From CAYRMV01 sp964425255 (GTDB lineage Bacteria; Bacteroidota; Bacteroidia; Flavobacteriales_D; Crocinitomicaceae), in NCBI GenBank assembly GCA_964425255.1, contig CAYRMV010000085.1, positions 1-14,573 on the forward strand: a stretch of 14,573 nt of DNA, written 5' to 3'. The translations under genes were made by a program, and so were the position numbers. Positions 5,701 through 12,412 of this stretch are shown here, piece after piece. The notes under the pieces were generated by a model. The model was not told the origin of the DNA and made no database searches. It was given only the letters and a program-made list of their open reading frames with translations. Positions within the stretch are counted from its first letter, which is position 1; every line of letters begins with the position of its first letter.

Positions 5701-7143
5701 TTAATCTGCTATTTCTGGGAAAAAATGTTTGTCAAAGTTGACTAAATGTAATTTTTCGGAGGCTCGGGTAAATCCGGTATACATCCAACGGAAAAAACTG
5801 TCATCCAACATCTCGTCAGTCAGGTAACCATGATCCAGAAAAACTTGTTCCCATTGACCACCTTGTGACTTGTGACACGTAATCGCATACGCAAATTTTA
5901 CTTGTAAAGCATTCATGTAAGGATTTTTCATGATGGCTTCGTAGCGTTTGCGTTTGTTGTGCTCATGTGGATACTCTTTTTCAATTTCGAAAAACAAGTG
6001 TTTTAAATCTGTACGCGACATGGACGGTGCTTCAACAGACAAAGTATCCAACCACAAAATGGTTTCAAAATCACCCATTTCAGGATAATCAATCAATTCG
6101 ATACTCGCATGCACAAAGTCAAATCCATACAATTTTTCTCTTCTACCCAAACGTTTGATTTGTGCAATCTCACCGTTGGCTATGAATCCAGCTGGAGATT
6201 TTTCGTCTAACCAAAAATAATTGTTTTTTACAACCATCAATAAATCGCCTCGACAAATATCTTCCTCCCTCCACAAAATCCGATTGCGAATTTCTTGGTT
6301 AAATTGATTCGCTCGTTTATTGGACCGCGTAATAACCATCACTTCTTCTTGGCCCGAAAAATCATAAGCTGCTTCTAATGTTTCTTGCAAATTACCCCCA
6401 TCAATTCGTACCAAATCTTTTTTTCCAGTTAGTTCAAAAACAGGATACAATCCTTTCTCTGCACTCCGCAATTTAGTTGCATTCAATAATATATCGGAAT
6501 CCTCTGTCTGACGCAAAACTTCAGTCAATTGAGCCTCATGAATGTCTAATGCAGAAAAATGAAAACGCAAATATTCCAAATTCAATGCAGGTGAAAAATC
6601 ACTTCCCACTGGCGGCAACTGTCCTTCATCTCCGACAAAAATCAACTTGCAATTTTCACCCGAAAAAACATAAGTGAGGACATCTTCCAACATATTTCTA
6701 CTCACATTTCCGTCATCTGAAACACTGTAACTTCCAATCATCGAAGCTTCATCGATAATAAAAACCGTATTTTTAGATCGATTAGGTGCCAATTTTAATC
6801 CAACACCTCCACCCTCTTTGGTTTCCTTGTAATAAATTCGTTTGTGAATGGTATACGCTCGTTGGTTTGACCTATTTGATAAAACTTTGGCTGCTCGTCC
6901 GGTTGGTGCTAACAAAACCGTTTTTTGTTTGGTAAACTGCAATGCTTTCACAAATGCTCCAAGCAAAGTGGTTTTCCCTGTTCCGGCATATCCTGTTAAA
7001 ATAAACAACGGATGAGCCTCAGAACTTGCCAAAAAATCAATCAATTGTTGCATCGCACTCGCTTGTCCAGAAACTGGTTCCAAAGCAAAATAATGCTCAA
7101 AAGCTTGACGAAATTGCTGAAGCCAAACGTGTTTGTTTTCCAT
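5701..7143 (-). CDS. RecD/Dda-like SF1B DNA helicase (AAA ATPase)
   Basis: 480 residues, a compact superfamily 1B helicase of the RecD2/Dda kind, acting 5' to 3' on DNA in the cytoplasm. Visible motifs: Walker A GYAGTGKT (51-58), motif Ia with LLAPTGRAAK, Walker B FIIDEASM with D131-E132, motif III VGDEGQLPP, motif IV-like LRQTED, and near the C-terminus the UvrD_C_2 block ITCHKSQGGQW and the TGFTRASEKL arginine motif. It lacks the N-terminal domain of full RecD2, as stand-alone Bacteroidota versions do. The frame opens at 7158, but a promoter element at 7148-7155 overlaps that ATG, so the ATG at 7143 is preferred. A role in repair or replication-fork processing is inferred. It has its own promoter and no operon partner. 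Confidence 0.9.
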   Translation of the reverse strand: MENKHVWLQQFRQAFEHYFALEPVSGQASAMQQLIDFLASSEAHPLFILTGYAGTGKTTLLGAFVKALQFTKQKTVLLAPTGRAAKVLSNRSNQRAYTIHKRIYYKETKEGGGVGLKLAPNRSKNTVFIIDEASMIGSYSVSDDGNVSRNMLEDVLTYVFSGENCKLIFVGDEGQLPPVGSDFSPALNLEYLRFHFSALDIHEAQLTEVLRQTEDSDILLNATKLRSAEKGLYPVFELTGKKDLVRIDGGNLQETLEAAYDFSGQEEVMVITRSNKRANQFNQEIRNRILWREEDICRGDLLMVVKNNYFWLDEKSPAGFIANGEIAQIKRLGRREKLYGFDFVHASIELIDYPEMGDFETILWLDTLSVEAPSMSRTDLKHLFFEIEKEYPHEHNKRKRYEAIMKNPYMNALQVKFAYAITCHKSQGGQWEQVFLDHGYLTDEMLDDSFFRWMYTGFTRASEKLHLVNFDKHFFPEIAD

Positions 7144-7147
7144 AAAA

Positions 7148-7179
7148 CAAAAGTACATATTTCAAGCCAACCAATTCAA
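7148..7179 (-). promoter_or_regulatory. Helicase gene promoter with very short leader
   Basis: On the - strand, TTG (7179-7177) and TACTTTTG (7155-7148) are 21 bases apart, a complete Bacteroidota promoter. Initiation would fall almost at the ATG at 7143, giving a near-leaderless message and excluding the in-frame ATG at 7158. A second TAnnTTTG (TATTTTTG, 7201-7194) lies farther upstream and could give a longer leader. Confidence 0.55.
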
Positions 7180-7204
7180 TGTTCGCTAATCCTCAAAAAT
7201 ATTG

Positions 7205-7212
7205 TAATTTTG
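7205..7212 (+). promoter_or_regulatory. -7 element of the DUF3822-rsmD operon
   Basis: TAATTTTG matches TAnnTTTG, 54 bases before the ATG at 7267. The -33 region has no exact TTG at normal spacing, only near matches around 7179-7184. It is back to back with the helicase promoter. Confidence 0.5.
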
Positions 7213-7266
7213 TGCTTCAGTTCGAATAAAATGTAAATTATAATCTATTTACACGTTTTTGATAGT

Positions 7267-8019
7267 ATGCACAAAAAACAGCTTACATTTCGTATTTCAG
7301 CCAATTCATTTGCAGCTGCTTTGCTTCAAGGCGACGAAATGGAGGTGCTTTTTCAAGAAAATTTTCAATCCAAAACGGAGCAAGCCTGCAAAGATCAATT
7401 GAAAAAAGCAATTGAAACAGCCGGAATTATGGAAATGGAAATGGACGAATTTTCTCTTTCTTGGTTTACTCCAAATTCGACTTTAATTCCTTCGAATGTA
7501 TTTTCGGTGAGTCAACCTAAAACCTTGTATGACGCTTGTTTTGTAAGTCCTGACGGAAACAATGAAATCGATTTTAACCGAATTTCAGAATTATCTCTGG
7601 TAAATGTGTATGATATTCCTTTTTGGGTGAAATCATTTTTTGTGATTCGCTTTCCTCGTATTGTTATTCAGCACGAAACGAGTCATTTACTTCGTGGAAT
7701 TTTCTCAAAATCAACTTTCAAACCCGCAGTTCATGTTTCATTGCAAGAAGATTCATTTCAGTTAGTTGTGGTCAAACACAATCAATTGTTGTTTTACAAT
7801 ACTTTTTCATACACAAACGAAGCCGATATTATTTATTACATCAGTTTTACAATCCAGCAATTGAATTGGAAAGAAAATCAAACGCAATTGCATGGGTATG
7901 GATCTGATGTTAACACTTTTCTACAAATTCAAAACCAATTGAAACGAATCGAAATTTTTCGCTCGTGGCAAGAGGTACCACATTCATCCACATTAAAGTT
8001 TCAAAACACGTGCGTATAA
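7267..8019 (+). CDS. DUF3822 family protein
   Basis: 250-residue protein that I assign to DUF3822, a Bacteroidota family of unknown function commonly found directly before rsmD, as here. There is no signal peptide or membrane segment, so it should be cytosolic. Recognisable parts are the opening KQLTFRISANSFAAALLQGDE, the central NVYDIPFWVKSFFVIRFPRIVIQHETSHLLRGI, and a later half with HVSLQEDSFQLVVVKHNQLLFYNTFSY. The alternating strands of the later half look like an actin/ASKHA-type repeat, but no phosphate-binding motif can be read with certainty. Its last 10 bases overlap the GTG start of rsmD, so the two are probably translationally coupled. The linkage suggests a role connected with ribosome assembly or RNA methylation, which is not shown. 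Confidence 0.85.
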   Translation: MHKKQLTFRISANSFAAALLQGDEMEVLFQENFQSKTEQACKDQLKKAIETAGIMEMEMDEFSLSWFTPNSTLIPSNVFSVSQPKTLYDACFVSPDGNNEIDFNRISELSLVNVYDIPFWVKSFFVIRFPRIVIQHETSHLLRGIFSKSTFKPAVHVSLQEDSFQLVVVKHNQLLFYNTFSYTNEADIIYYISFTIQQLNWKENQTQLHGYGSDVNTFLQIQNQLKRIEIFRSWQEVPHSSTLKFQNTCV

Positions 8020-8564
8020 TTCGAGGCAATTTAAAATCAAGAAGATTCAACCCACCCAAAGGTTTTCCATCACGACCAACTACTGATTTTGCGAAAGAAG
8101 GTCTTTTCAATATGTTGGAAAATCGATTCTCGTTAATCAATCTAGACATTCTCGATTTGTGTGCTGGAACGGGGAATATTTCCTTGGAATTTGCATCTCG
8201 AGAAGCGGGAATAATCACTTCGGTTGATTCTAATTATTTGTGTGTTCGATTTATTCAAAAATTAATTCAAGAACATAACTTGGAGGAATACATGCAAGTT
8301 TTCAAATCGGATGCGCGCGATTTTTTACGCAAAACGAATGAAACGTATGACATTATCTTCGCCGATCCTCCCTATGATGTTGATTTTCATAAAACATTGG
8401 TCGAAATTATTCAAGAACGAAAATTGGTCAATCCTGGTGGTTTGATCATTATCGAACACGGTCGTCAGACTGATTTGAGCCAAATGCCCTATTATGAAAA
8501 AACGCGTAGTTTAGGTAATGTCTATTTCAGTTTTTTCGAATCCAATATAGAGTTAGAGGAATAA
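8010..8564 (+). CDS. rsmD: 16S rRNA (guanine-N2)-methyltransferase RsmD
   Basis: 184-residue Rossmann-fold methyltransferase that uses S-adenosylmethionine to methylate N2 of G966 (E. coli numbering) of 16S rRNA in the small subunit. The start is taken as GTG 8010 because translation from it gives MRIIRGNLKSRRF, matching the family opening MRIISGxxxGRxL. The longer frame from ATG 7965 lies within the DUF3822 gene and adds unrelated residues. Motif I is DLCAGTGNISLEF (49-61), the acidic residue after strand 2 is VDSN (D73), and the catalytic motif DPPY is at 119-122, followed by NPGGLIIIEH. RPTTDFAKEGLFN (22-34) is the conserved substrate-side segment. It overlaps DUF3822 by 10 bases. A hairpin follows immediately after the stop. 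Confidence 0.92.
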   Translation: MRIIRGNLKSRRFNPPKGFPSRPTTDFAKEGLFNMLENRFSLINLDILDLCAGTGNISLEFASREAGIITSVDSNYLCVRFIQKLIQEHNLEEYMQVFKSDARDFLRKTNETYDIIFADPPYDVDFHKTLVEIIQERKLVNPGGLIIIEHGRQTDLSQMPYYEKTRSLGNVYFSFFESNIELEE

Positions 8565-8588
8565 AAAAAGGAGTCTTGACTGACTCCT
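8563..8588 (-). terminator. Intrinsic terminator of the DUF4924 operon
   Basis: The stem AGGAGTC (8569-8575) pairs with GACTCCT (8582-8588) around a six-base loop. Read leftward, it is followed by a T-run (A7 at 8563-8569 on the + strand), so it terminates the leftward operon. The T-run overlaps the rsmD stop codon. In the rightward direction only a loose T-rich stretch follows, so termination of rsmD would be weaker. Confidence 0.85.
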
Positions 8589-8596
8589 CATTCTAT

Positions 8597-9148
8597 TTAA
8601 TTCTGAACAAAATTCAGCTCTCCAGATTTCATTTGATGGTATGCGCGACTCAAATAAGCTGCCATAATTCGCATGGAATCAAATGACTCTTCCGTTTCAG
8701 CACTGATTTCTTTTTTCTGCAAACGAAGTAACAATTTCATATACAAGGCATGAAACACAATTTCGATGTGATTTTTGTCTTTCAAGTTGGATTTTTCTTT
8801 GAAAGCTTCGATGTGTTCCAAAGCACGCTCATACAAATCCTTGTATTTTTGATCATTAATCAAATTGAGCAAAGTATTGTGCAAATACGAAATTTCGATC
8901 AATACTTCTTGAATGAGAAACAAATGTCCTTTTTCTTCTATTCGTTGTGATTTCATTTGACGAATCAAATCCGAATACCACATGCGGTATGCTTCCGTAA
9001 ACGAAGGATTGGGAATTTGTTTGGATACATATTCATTCATGATTCGATCCAAATCAAACTGAAAAGAACGAATCACATCTTCAATTTGGTACATATACAA
9101 AATGTACTCAGCAATGTTTTCTTGTTGTTTTTGTTGTGCAAAAAGCAT
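8597..9148 (-). CDS. DUF4924 family protein
   Basis: 183 residues, recognised as DUF4924, a Bacteroidota family of unknown function. The opening MLFAQQKQQENIAEYILYMYQIEDVIRSFQFD is the family signature (FAxxKxxENIAEYxLYMxQIED). The rest is predicted all-helical, with no signal peptide, membrane segment, cysteine or catalytic motif; a cytosolic helical bundle is likely. It is the last gene of a leftward operon, one base after the OmpH-like lipoprotein gene, and a clear terminator follows at 8563-8588. The steady linkage to an envelope chaperone suggests a link to envelope biogenesis, which is inference only. Confidence 0.88.
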   Translation of the reverse strand: MLFAQQKQQENIAEYILYMYQIEDVIRSFQFDLDRIMNEYVSKQIPNPSFTEAYRMWYSDLIRQMKSQRIEEKGHLFLIQEVLIEISYLHNTLLNLINDQKYKDLYERALEHIEAFKEKSNLKDKNHIEIVFHALYMKLLLRLQKKEISAETEESFDSMRIMAAYLSRAYHQMKSGELNFVQN

Positions 9149-9149
9149 G

Positions 9150-9755
9150 TTATTTCTTTTTACCCAATTCTTGGTTCAACGATTTTTCTTCTTGATTGAT
9201 GAAATCAATGAATTCTTTGGTTACATCCATCGAAGGATTGATGAAATTGAATTGACTTCCGTTTTCAGCATCCGCCATCAAAATATCTAATCCGTGTTTT
9301 TCAGCGTATTTTTTTCCAGCAGCTTTGATTTTTTTACTTACAACCTTCAAAGATTCCATGGCTTCTTCTTCCAATTTTTGTCCTTCCGATTGCTGGTATT
9401 TATAGTAGGCATCTTGTTTGCGTTGTCCCTCTTCTTGCATCATTGCAATTTGATTTTGAGACAATTCACCTCTATTCACTCGCTGGCTCATATCATTAGC
9501 AAAGGTCTGAAGACTTTTTTCTTTTGAAACAAGCTCATTTTCAAAACGTTTTTGTTTGATTTTCAATAGAGAATCCATTTCTTGGTAGAAATCAAACCCT
9601 TTCAAAAGTGTATCTTGATTATAAAAAGCAATTTTCAAATCACCAGTTCGAACAACAGGAACTTTTGGTGTGGTATCTTTAGTTTCTTCTTTTCCACCGC
9701 AAGCTGCTAGTGTCAAACCTAGAGCAGCAACATAGTACAAAGCTGTTTTTTTCAT
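9150..9755 (-). CDS. OmpH/Skp-family lipoprotein chaperone
   Basis: 201 residues. The N-terminus MKKTALYYVAALGLTLAACGG is a lipoprotein signal with lipobox LAAC and lipidation at C19, followed by a linker rich in E, K and T. The mature part begins IAFYNQDTLLKGFDFYQEM, the OmpH/Skp entry strand, then a long charged coiled coil (about 68-150) and a closing segment KYAEKHGLDILMADAENGSQFNF typical of the family. Skp proteins trimerise and carry unfolded outer-membrane proteins through the periplasm; this form would be membrane-anchored. The frame is open upstream to 9797, but those codons lie within the preceding gene and lack a signal peptide, so ATG 9755 is used. It lies 2 bases behind the 83-residue gene and 1 base before DUF4924. 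Confidence 0.92.
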   Translation of the reverse strand: MKKTALYYVAALGLTLAACGGKEETKDTTPKVPVVRTGDLKIAFYNQDTLLKGFDFYQEMDSLLKIKQKRFENELVSKEKSLQTFANDMSQRVNRGELSQNQIAMMQEEGQRKQDAYYKYQQSEGQKLEEEAMESLKVVSKKIKAAGKKYAEKHGLDILMADAENGSQFNFINPSMDVTKEFIDFINQEEKSLNQELGKKK

Positions 9756-9757
9756 TT

Positions 9758-10009
9758 TTATTCGTTTAGATTTTTGTTTTGAAAAGCATTTTCCCAATCC
9801 GATCGCATCTCTATAAATCGTTTCAATGAATTGGATAAAAGTTCAGGAGTAACCATATTCTTAACATCTTCTAAGCCCATCACATCTAACTCACCGATTT
9901 TAAACGTTTGTTCGAATTGGCCTAACTCAATTTTTAGAATGTATTTTGCATTATAACTAAAAATCTGAATCTTGTATTTTTCGTGTGGTATCTCAGCTAT
10001 TACTCTCAC
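9758..10009 (-). CDS. Small conserved-looking protein of unknown function
   Basis: 83 residues from a GTG start, giving MRVIAEIPHEKYKIQIFSYN at the N-terminus. The frame stays open to an ATG at 10057, but that ATG is upstream of the promoter element at 10026-10033 and the added residues look unlike protein, so GTG 10009 is preferred. I recall related short Bacteroidota proteins with the pattern VIAEIPH, IFSxNxKYIIKxE and LEQTFKI, but no family name. The sequence suggests a small beta-sheet domain followed by a helical tail (about 52-75). It has no signal peptide or cysteine. It opens the operon with the OmpH-like lipoprotein and DUF4924. Confidence 0.75.
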   Translation of the reverse strand: MRVIAEIPHEKYKIQIFSYNAKYILKIELGQFEQTFKIGELDVMGLEDVKNMVTPELLSNSLKRFIEMRSDWENAFQNKNLNE

Positions 10010-10025
10010 TTTTTTGCTTTTTTCA

Positions 10026-10059
10026 CAAAAATAGTAGAATTCACGAAAAGAGCACACAA
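10026..10059 (-). promoter_or_regulatory. Promoter of the 83-residue/OmpH/DUF4924 operon
   Basis: On the - strand, TATTTTTG (10033-10026) matches TAnnTTTG and lies 16 bases before the GTG at 10009. TTG at 10059-10057 is 23 bases upstream, at the outer limit of spacing, and is formed by the end of the T-run of the preceding gene's terminator. Confidence 0.6.
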
Positions 10060-10087
10060 AAAAAATCCCAACTTTTCAGCTGGGATT
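10058..10087 (-). terminator. Intrinsic terminator of the SiaC-like gene
   Basis: AATCCCA (10064-10070) pairs with TGGGATT (10081-10087), with two further C-G and T-A pairs inside after one mismatch. Read leftward it runs into a T8 tract (A8 at 10058-10065 on the + strand). It lies 4 bases beyond the stop of the SiaC-like gene and abuts the promoter of the next operon. Confidence 0.85.
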
Positions 10088-10091
10088 CACT

Positions 10092-10493
10092 TCATATAGC
10101 AATCGACAAATCATTGTCTCTGTACTCTTTAAATTCAAATGGAACTTTGACCATAAACGCATAATCTTGTCCCACTTCAAACATATCTTCGTCAGATTCA
10201 CGGTAGTACCATTCTACTTTTGCAGCATAACCTCGATCAGAAATTTCATTCAATTTGTATAATAAAAACAAAATCCGTTTCGAAGAAGTAATATTAAAGT
10301 ATTCTAAATCAATCTTAAACAAAGTAACTGCCTGAGGAGATGTTACATATTTATCAAACCATGTTAACACATCGCCCCAAAATGCATCAGCATCATCCGG
10401 AATAGATCTTCCTTTGATTTGCATAATCCCTTTTGTAGCAGAAAATAGTATATATGGTGTTTCAGATGTTGATTCGCGTAGTAAATCTTCCAT
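10092..10493 (-). CDS. SiaC family (DUF1987) regulatory phosphoprotein
   Basis: 133 residues, a single DUF1987/SiaC domain. In Pseudomonas, SiaC is switched by the SiaB kinase and SiaA PP2C phosphatase and binds a diguanylate cyclase. Family features are PYILFSATKGIMQIKGRSIPDDADAFW (13-39), where the usual SxPENxxxFY appears as SIPDDADAFW, and LEYFNITSSKRILFLLYKL (63-81), the segment holding the phospho-acceptor (NTSS in typical members). Here NITSS puts Ile at 68 and Thr at 69. The start is ATG 10493 because family similarity begins there; the frame is open to 10544. It is transcribed alone with its own terminator. No siaA, siaB or GGDEF gene is in the window, so the partners must lie elsewhere. 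Confidence 0.85.
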   Translation of the reverse strand: MEDLLRESTSETPYILFSATKGIMQIKGRSIPDDADAFWGDVLTWFDKYVTSPQAVTLFKIDLEYFNITSSKRILFLLYKLNEISDRGYAAKVEWYYRESDEDMFEVGQDYAFMVKVPFEFKEYRDNDLSIAI

Positions 10494-10633
10494 AGTTCCA
10501 GTATTATTCCGAGTGCAATATGAAGAGAAATTTTGGTAATACAAGGAATATTTAGCCTAATTTTTGTTTTTTTAGACGAATCTATGATTTTAGCACATGA
10601 ACATCTGTTGAGTGAAGTGTGTTTTTTATTTAT

Positions 10634-11458
10634 TTATCTGTTCACATTCACAAAATACTGTGTTAAATTTTGTATTGGTTCTTTCACAAAGTGCAAACTA
10701 GTTGAATATTTATTTAACAATTCCACCCAAATTTCTCTTTTTGCAAAACCATATGACCCTACAATGTAAAAATCACTTTTTCTAGCTGCAAATTTCTTCG
10801 AAAAAGTGGATACAAATAATTCAATGTTTTTTCTATGAATAAATTCAATCTCTGTATTTCCGGGTAAAATGGCTGAAATACCTGAAATAAATTGTTTCCC
10901 ATTCTCACCATATACTTGTTGAAGAAGTTGTTTTCTATCTCCCAACAAACCAACTAACTTTGCTTGAGTTTCAGTTGTAAACTGTCCATTCAGATAAGCA
11001 TTCAAAATCATTTTCCCTGCAAAAAAACCACTGCCTTCATCTCCAAGTAGATATCCATTTCCACCATGCATAGATACAATTTGTCCTGTTTGCCAATGAA
11101 CCAATACCGAACCTGTCCCACTGATGATTACAAATCCATCGTTGTTTCTCCCGAATGAAGCCAAACAAGCTGCTTCTGTATCCGTTGAAACCGAGATAGT
11201 CTGAAATTGCATGTGTCGTGCAAAATCATTGATTGAATCTACCGTCAATGGATTTCCACATCCTGCACCAAAAAAATGCAACGATATTTTTGAAAAATCA
11301 AGATCTTGGTTTTGCCAAAAAAGAACTTGTCTTTCCCAGAAATCATTCGAAAATTGAGCAGGATGATAACTTTCTGTTGTCCAGTTTTTTACAATTTCAC
11401 TACCTGAAAGTAAAACCCAATCTGTTTTTGTGCCGCCACTATCTGCAAGTAAAATCAC
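10634..11458 (-). CDS. BadF/BadG/BcrA/BcrD-type ATPase, N-acetylglucosamine kinase-like
   Basis: 274-residue cytosolic sugar kinase of the ASKHA fold. Visible motifs are phosphate-1 ADSGGTKTDW (5-14), HFFGAGCGNP, the acidic STDTEAACLASFG, phosphate-2 ISGTGSVLVHW, GGNGYLLGDEGSGFFAGKMIL (conserved in eukaryotic-type GlcNAc kinases), and the adenosine-binding VGSYGFAKREIW near the end. GlcNAc kinase would feed amino sugars from peptidoglycan or chitin turnover into UDP-GlcNAc or glycolysis. The start is set at GTG 11458, giving MILLADSGGTKTDW, the family's usual opening; the frame continues to ATG 11512, but those 18 residues look unrelated and overlap the divergent kinase start. No transporter or amidase gene is adjacent. 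The substrate is inferred from family only. Confidence 0.85.
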   Translation of the reverse strand: MILLADSGGTKTDWVLLSGSEIVKNWTTESYHPAQFSNDFWERQVLFWQNQDLDFSKISLHFFGAGCGNPLTVDSINDFARHMQFQTISVSTDTEAACLASFGRNNDGFVIISGTGSVLVHWQTGQIVSMHGGNGYLLGDEGSGFFAGKMILNAYLNGQFTTETQAKLVGLLGDRKQLLQQVYGENGKQFISGISAILPGNTEIEFIHRKNIELFVSTFSKKFAARKSDFYIVGSYGFAKREIWVELLNKYSTSLHFVKEPIQNLTQYFVNVNR

Positions 11459-11483
11459 TTTTTTTTCACCGAAGTTAGTTAAT

Positions 11484-11512
11484 TTGCATAAACAAAGAAT
11501 ATTTTCATGCAA
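11484..11512. repeat. Inverted repeat at the kinase start codon
   Basis: TTGCAT (11484-11489) and ATGCAA (11507-11512) are separated by 17 bases in the 48-base gap between two divergent genes; the right arm contains the start ATG of the Ser/Thr kinase. It could be an operator shared by both genes. An imperfect -7 element (TTAATTTG, 11479-11486) overlaps the left arm. Confidence 0.35.
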
Positions 11513-12412
11513 GTTGATAACTTAGAAATCGTTCGCTCTCTTGGAAATCCGACCAAAAGAAAATTCAATTCTGTCTATTTAGTCAAACAAAAAAATGCGT
11601 CTGATTTGTTCATTCTAAAGGTCTTTCAAAAAACAAATTCGAAAGCATTTCATGAAGCTTTGTTTCGGCAAGAAAGTTCTTTCCAATTCAAGCATCCACA
11701 TTTGCCCCAAATAATCAAACACTTCGAGGATGAAACAACTATTTCAACTTTATATACATACCAAGAAGGAAAGACATGGAATGAATATTGGAAAATTGTT
11801 CCATCAAAAGATCGACTTACAAAACTTAAGTTGATTTTAAAAAAAATGAATCCTCTTTTCAATGAATTACGTGAAAAACAAATCATTCATGCTGATTTAA
11901 AACCAAGTAATATTCTCATCCAAGAAAAAGAAAATGAACTCGATGTAAAATTGATCGATTTTGGCATTTCGATTCAACAAAAAAATCCATTAAAACGAAA
12001 AACTTTATTTTCATTGGGATATTCAGCACCTGAAATCATCCTTGAACAATATGATCTTGTGGATCAAACAGCTGATTTTTATTCACTTGGAATTATGATC
12101 TGGCAATTGTATGAAAATCGATTACCATTTCATCATCCAAACCCAGGAATAAGTACCAATCTTCAGCTTACTTTGCCTTTGCCAGATGGAAATAATATTC
12201 CAAATGAATTGATGGCAATTTTGCAAAAAATGTGTTTCAAGACGAATTTCAAAAAACCACCTCACCATTATAAGCTGGAAGAAATGCGCCTTAAATTAAT
12301 TGAAGCGAAACAGAATAGATTTTCTCATTTCGAAGAAATTGTAAAAGAATTTGAAACTATTGAAGAAAAAAATTGGCTTTTACGATTAAAACAGATCTTT
12401 TCTAAACCCTAA
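11507..12412 (+). CDS. Hanks-type serine/threonine protein kinase
   Basis: 301 residues: one eukaryotic-like kinase domain (about 8-255) and a short charged helical tail, with no membrane segment or sensor domain, so cytosolic. Catalytic residues look intact: K38 in LFILKVF, probable alpha-C E56, the catalytic loop HADLKPSN (D130, K132, N135; HAD in place of HRD), DFG at 151-153, and SAPE at 173-176, then D(F)YSLGIMIW in helix F. The glycine-rich loop is unusual: LGNPTKRKFNSVYLV replaces LGxGGFGxVYLA, keeping one glycine and gaining about three residues. It is divergent from the BadF-like kinase, 48 bases away. Its 3' end overlaps the convergent outer-membrane protein gene by 27 bases. The substrate is unknown. 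Confidence 0.92.
   Translation: MQVDNLEIVRSLGNPTKRKFNSVYLVKQKNASDLFILKVFQKTNSKAFHEALFRQESSFQFKHPHLPQIIKHFEDETTISTLYTYQEGKTWNEYWKIVPSKDRLTKLKLILKKMNPLFNELREKQIIHADLKPSNILIQEKENELDVKLIDFGISIQQKNPLKRKTLFSLGYSAPEIILEQYDLVDQTADFYSLGIMIWQLYENRLPFHHPNPGISTNLQLTLPLPDGNNIPNELMAILQKMCFKTNFKKPPHHYKLEEMRLKLIEAKQNRFSHFEEIVKEFETIEEKNWLLRLKQIFSKP

Noticed and set aside
5690..5707. Hairpin between the convergent regulator and helicase genes
   Set aside because: AGATT and AATCT arms give a five-base A/T-rich stem that overlaps both coding ends; not distinguishable from chance.
10545..10633. Rightward small gene in the gap between the SiaC-like and BadF-type genes
   Set aside because: The open frame (10533-10769) is low-complexity, runs antisense into the BadF-type gene, and has no promoter or family match.
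11459..11512. ATG start of the BadF-type kinase
   Set aside because: The added 18 residues do not resemble the family, whose members open directly with the phosphate-1 strand, and the frame would overlap the divergent kinase.
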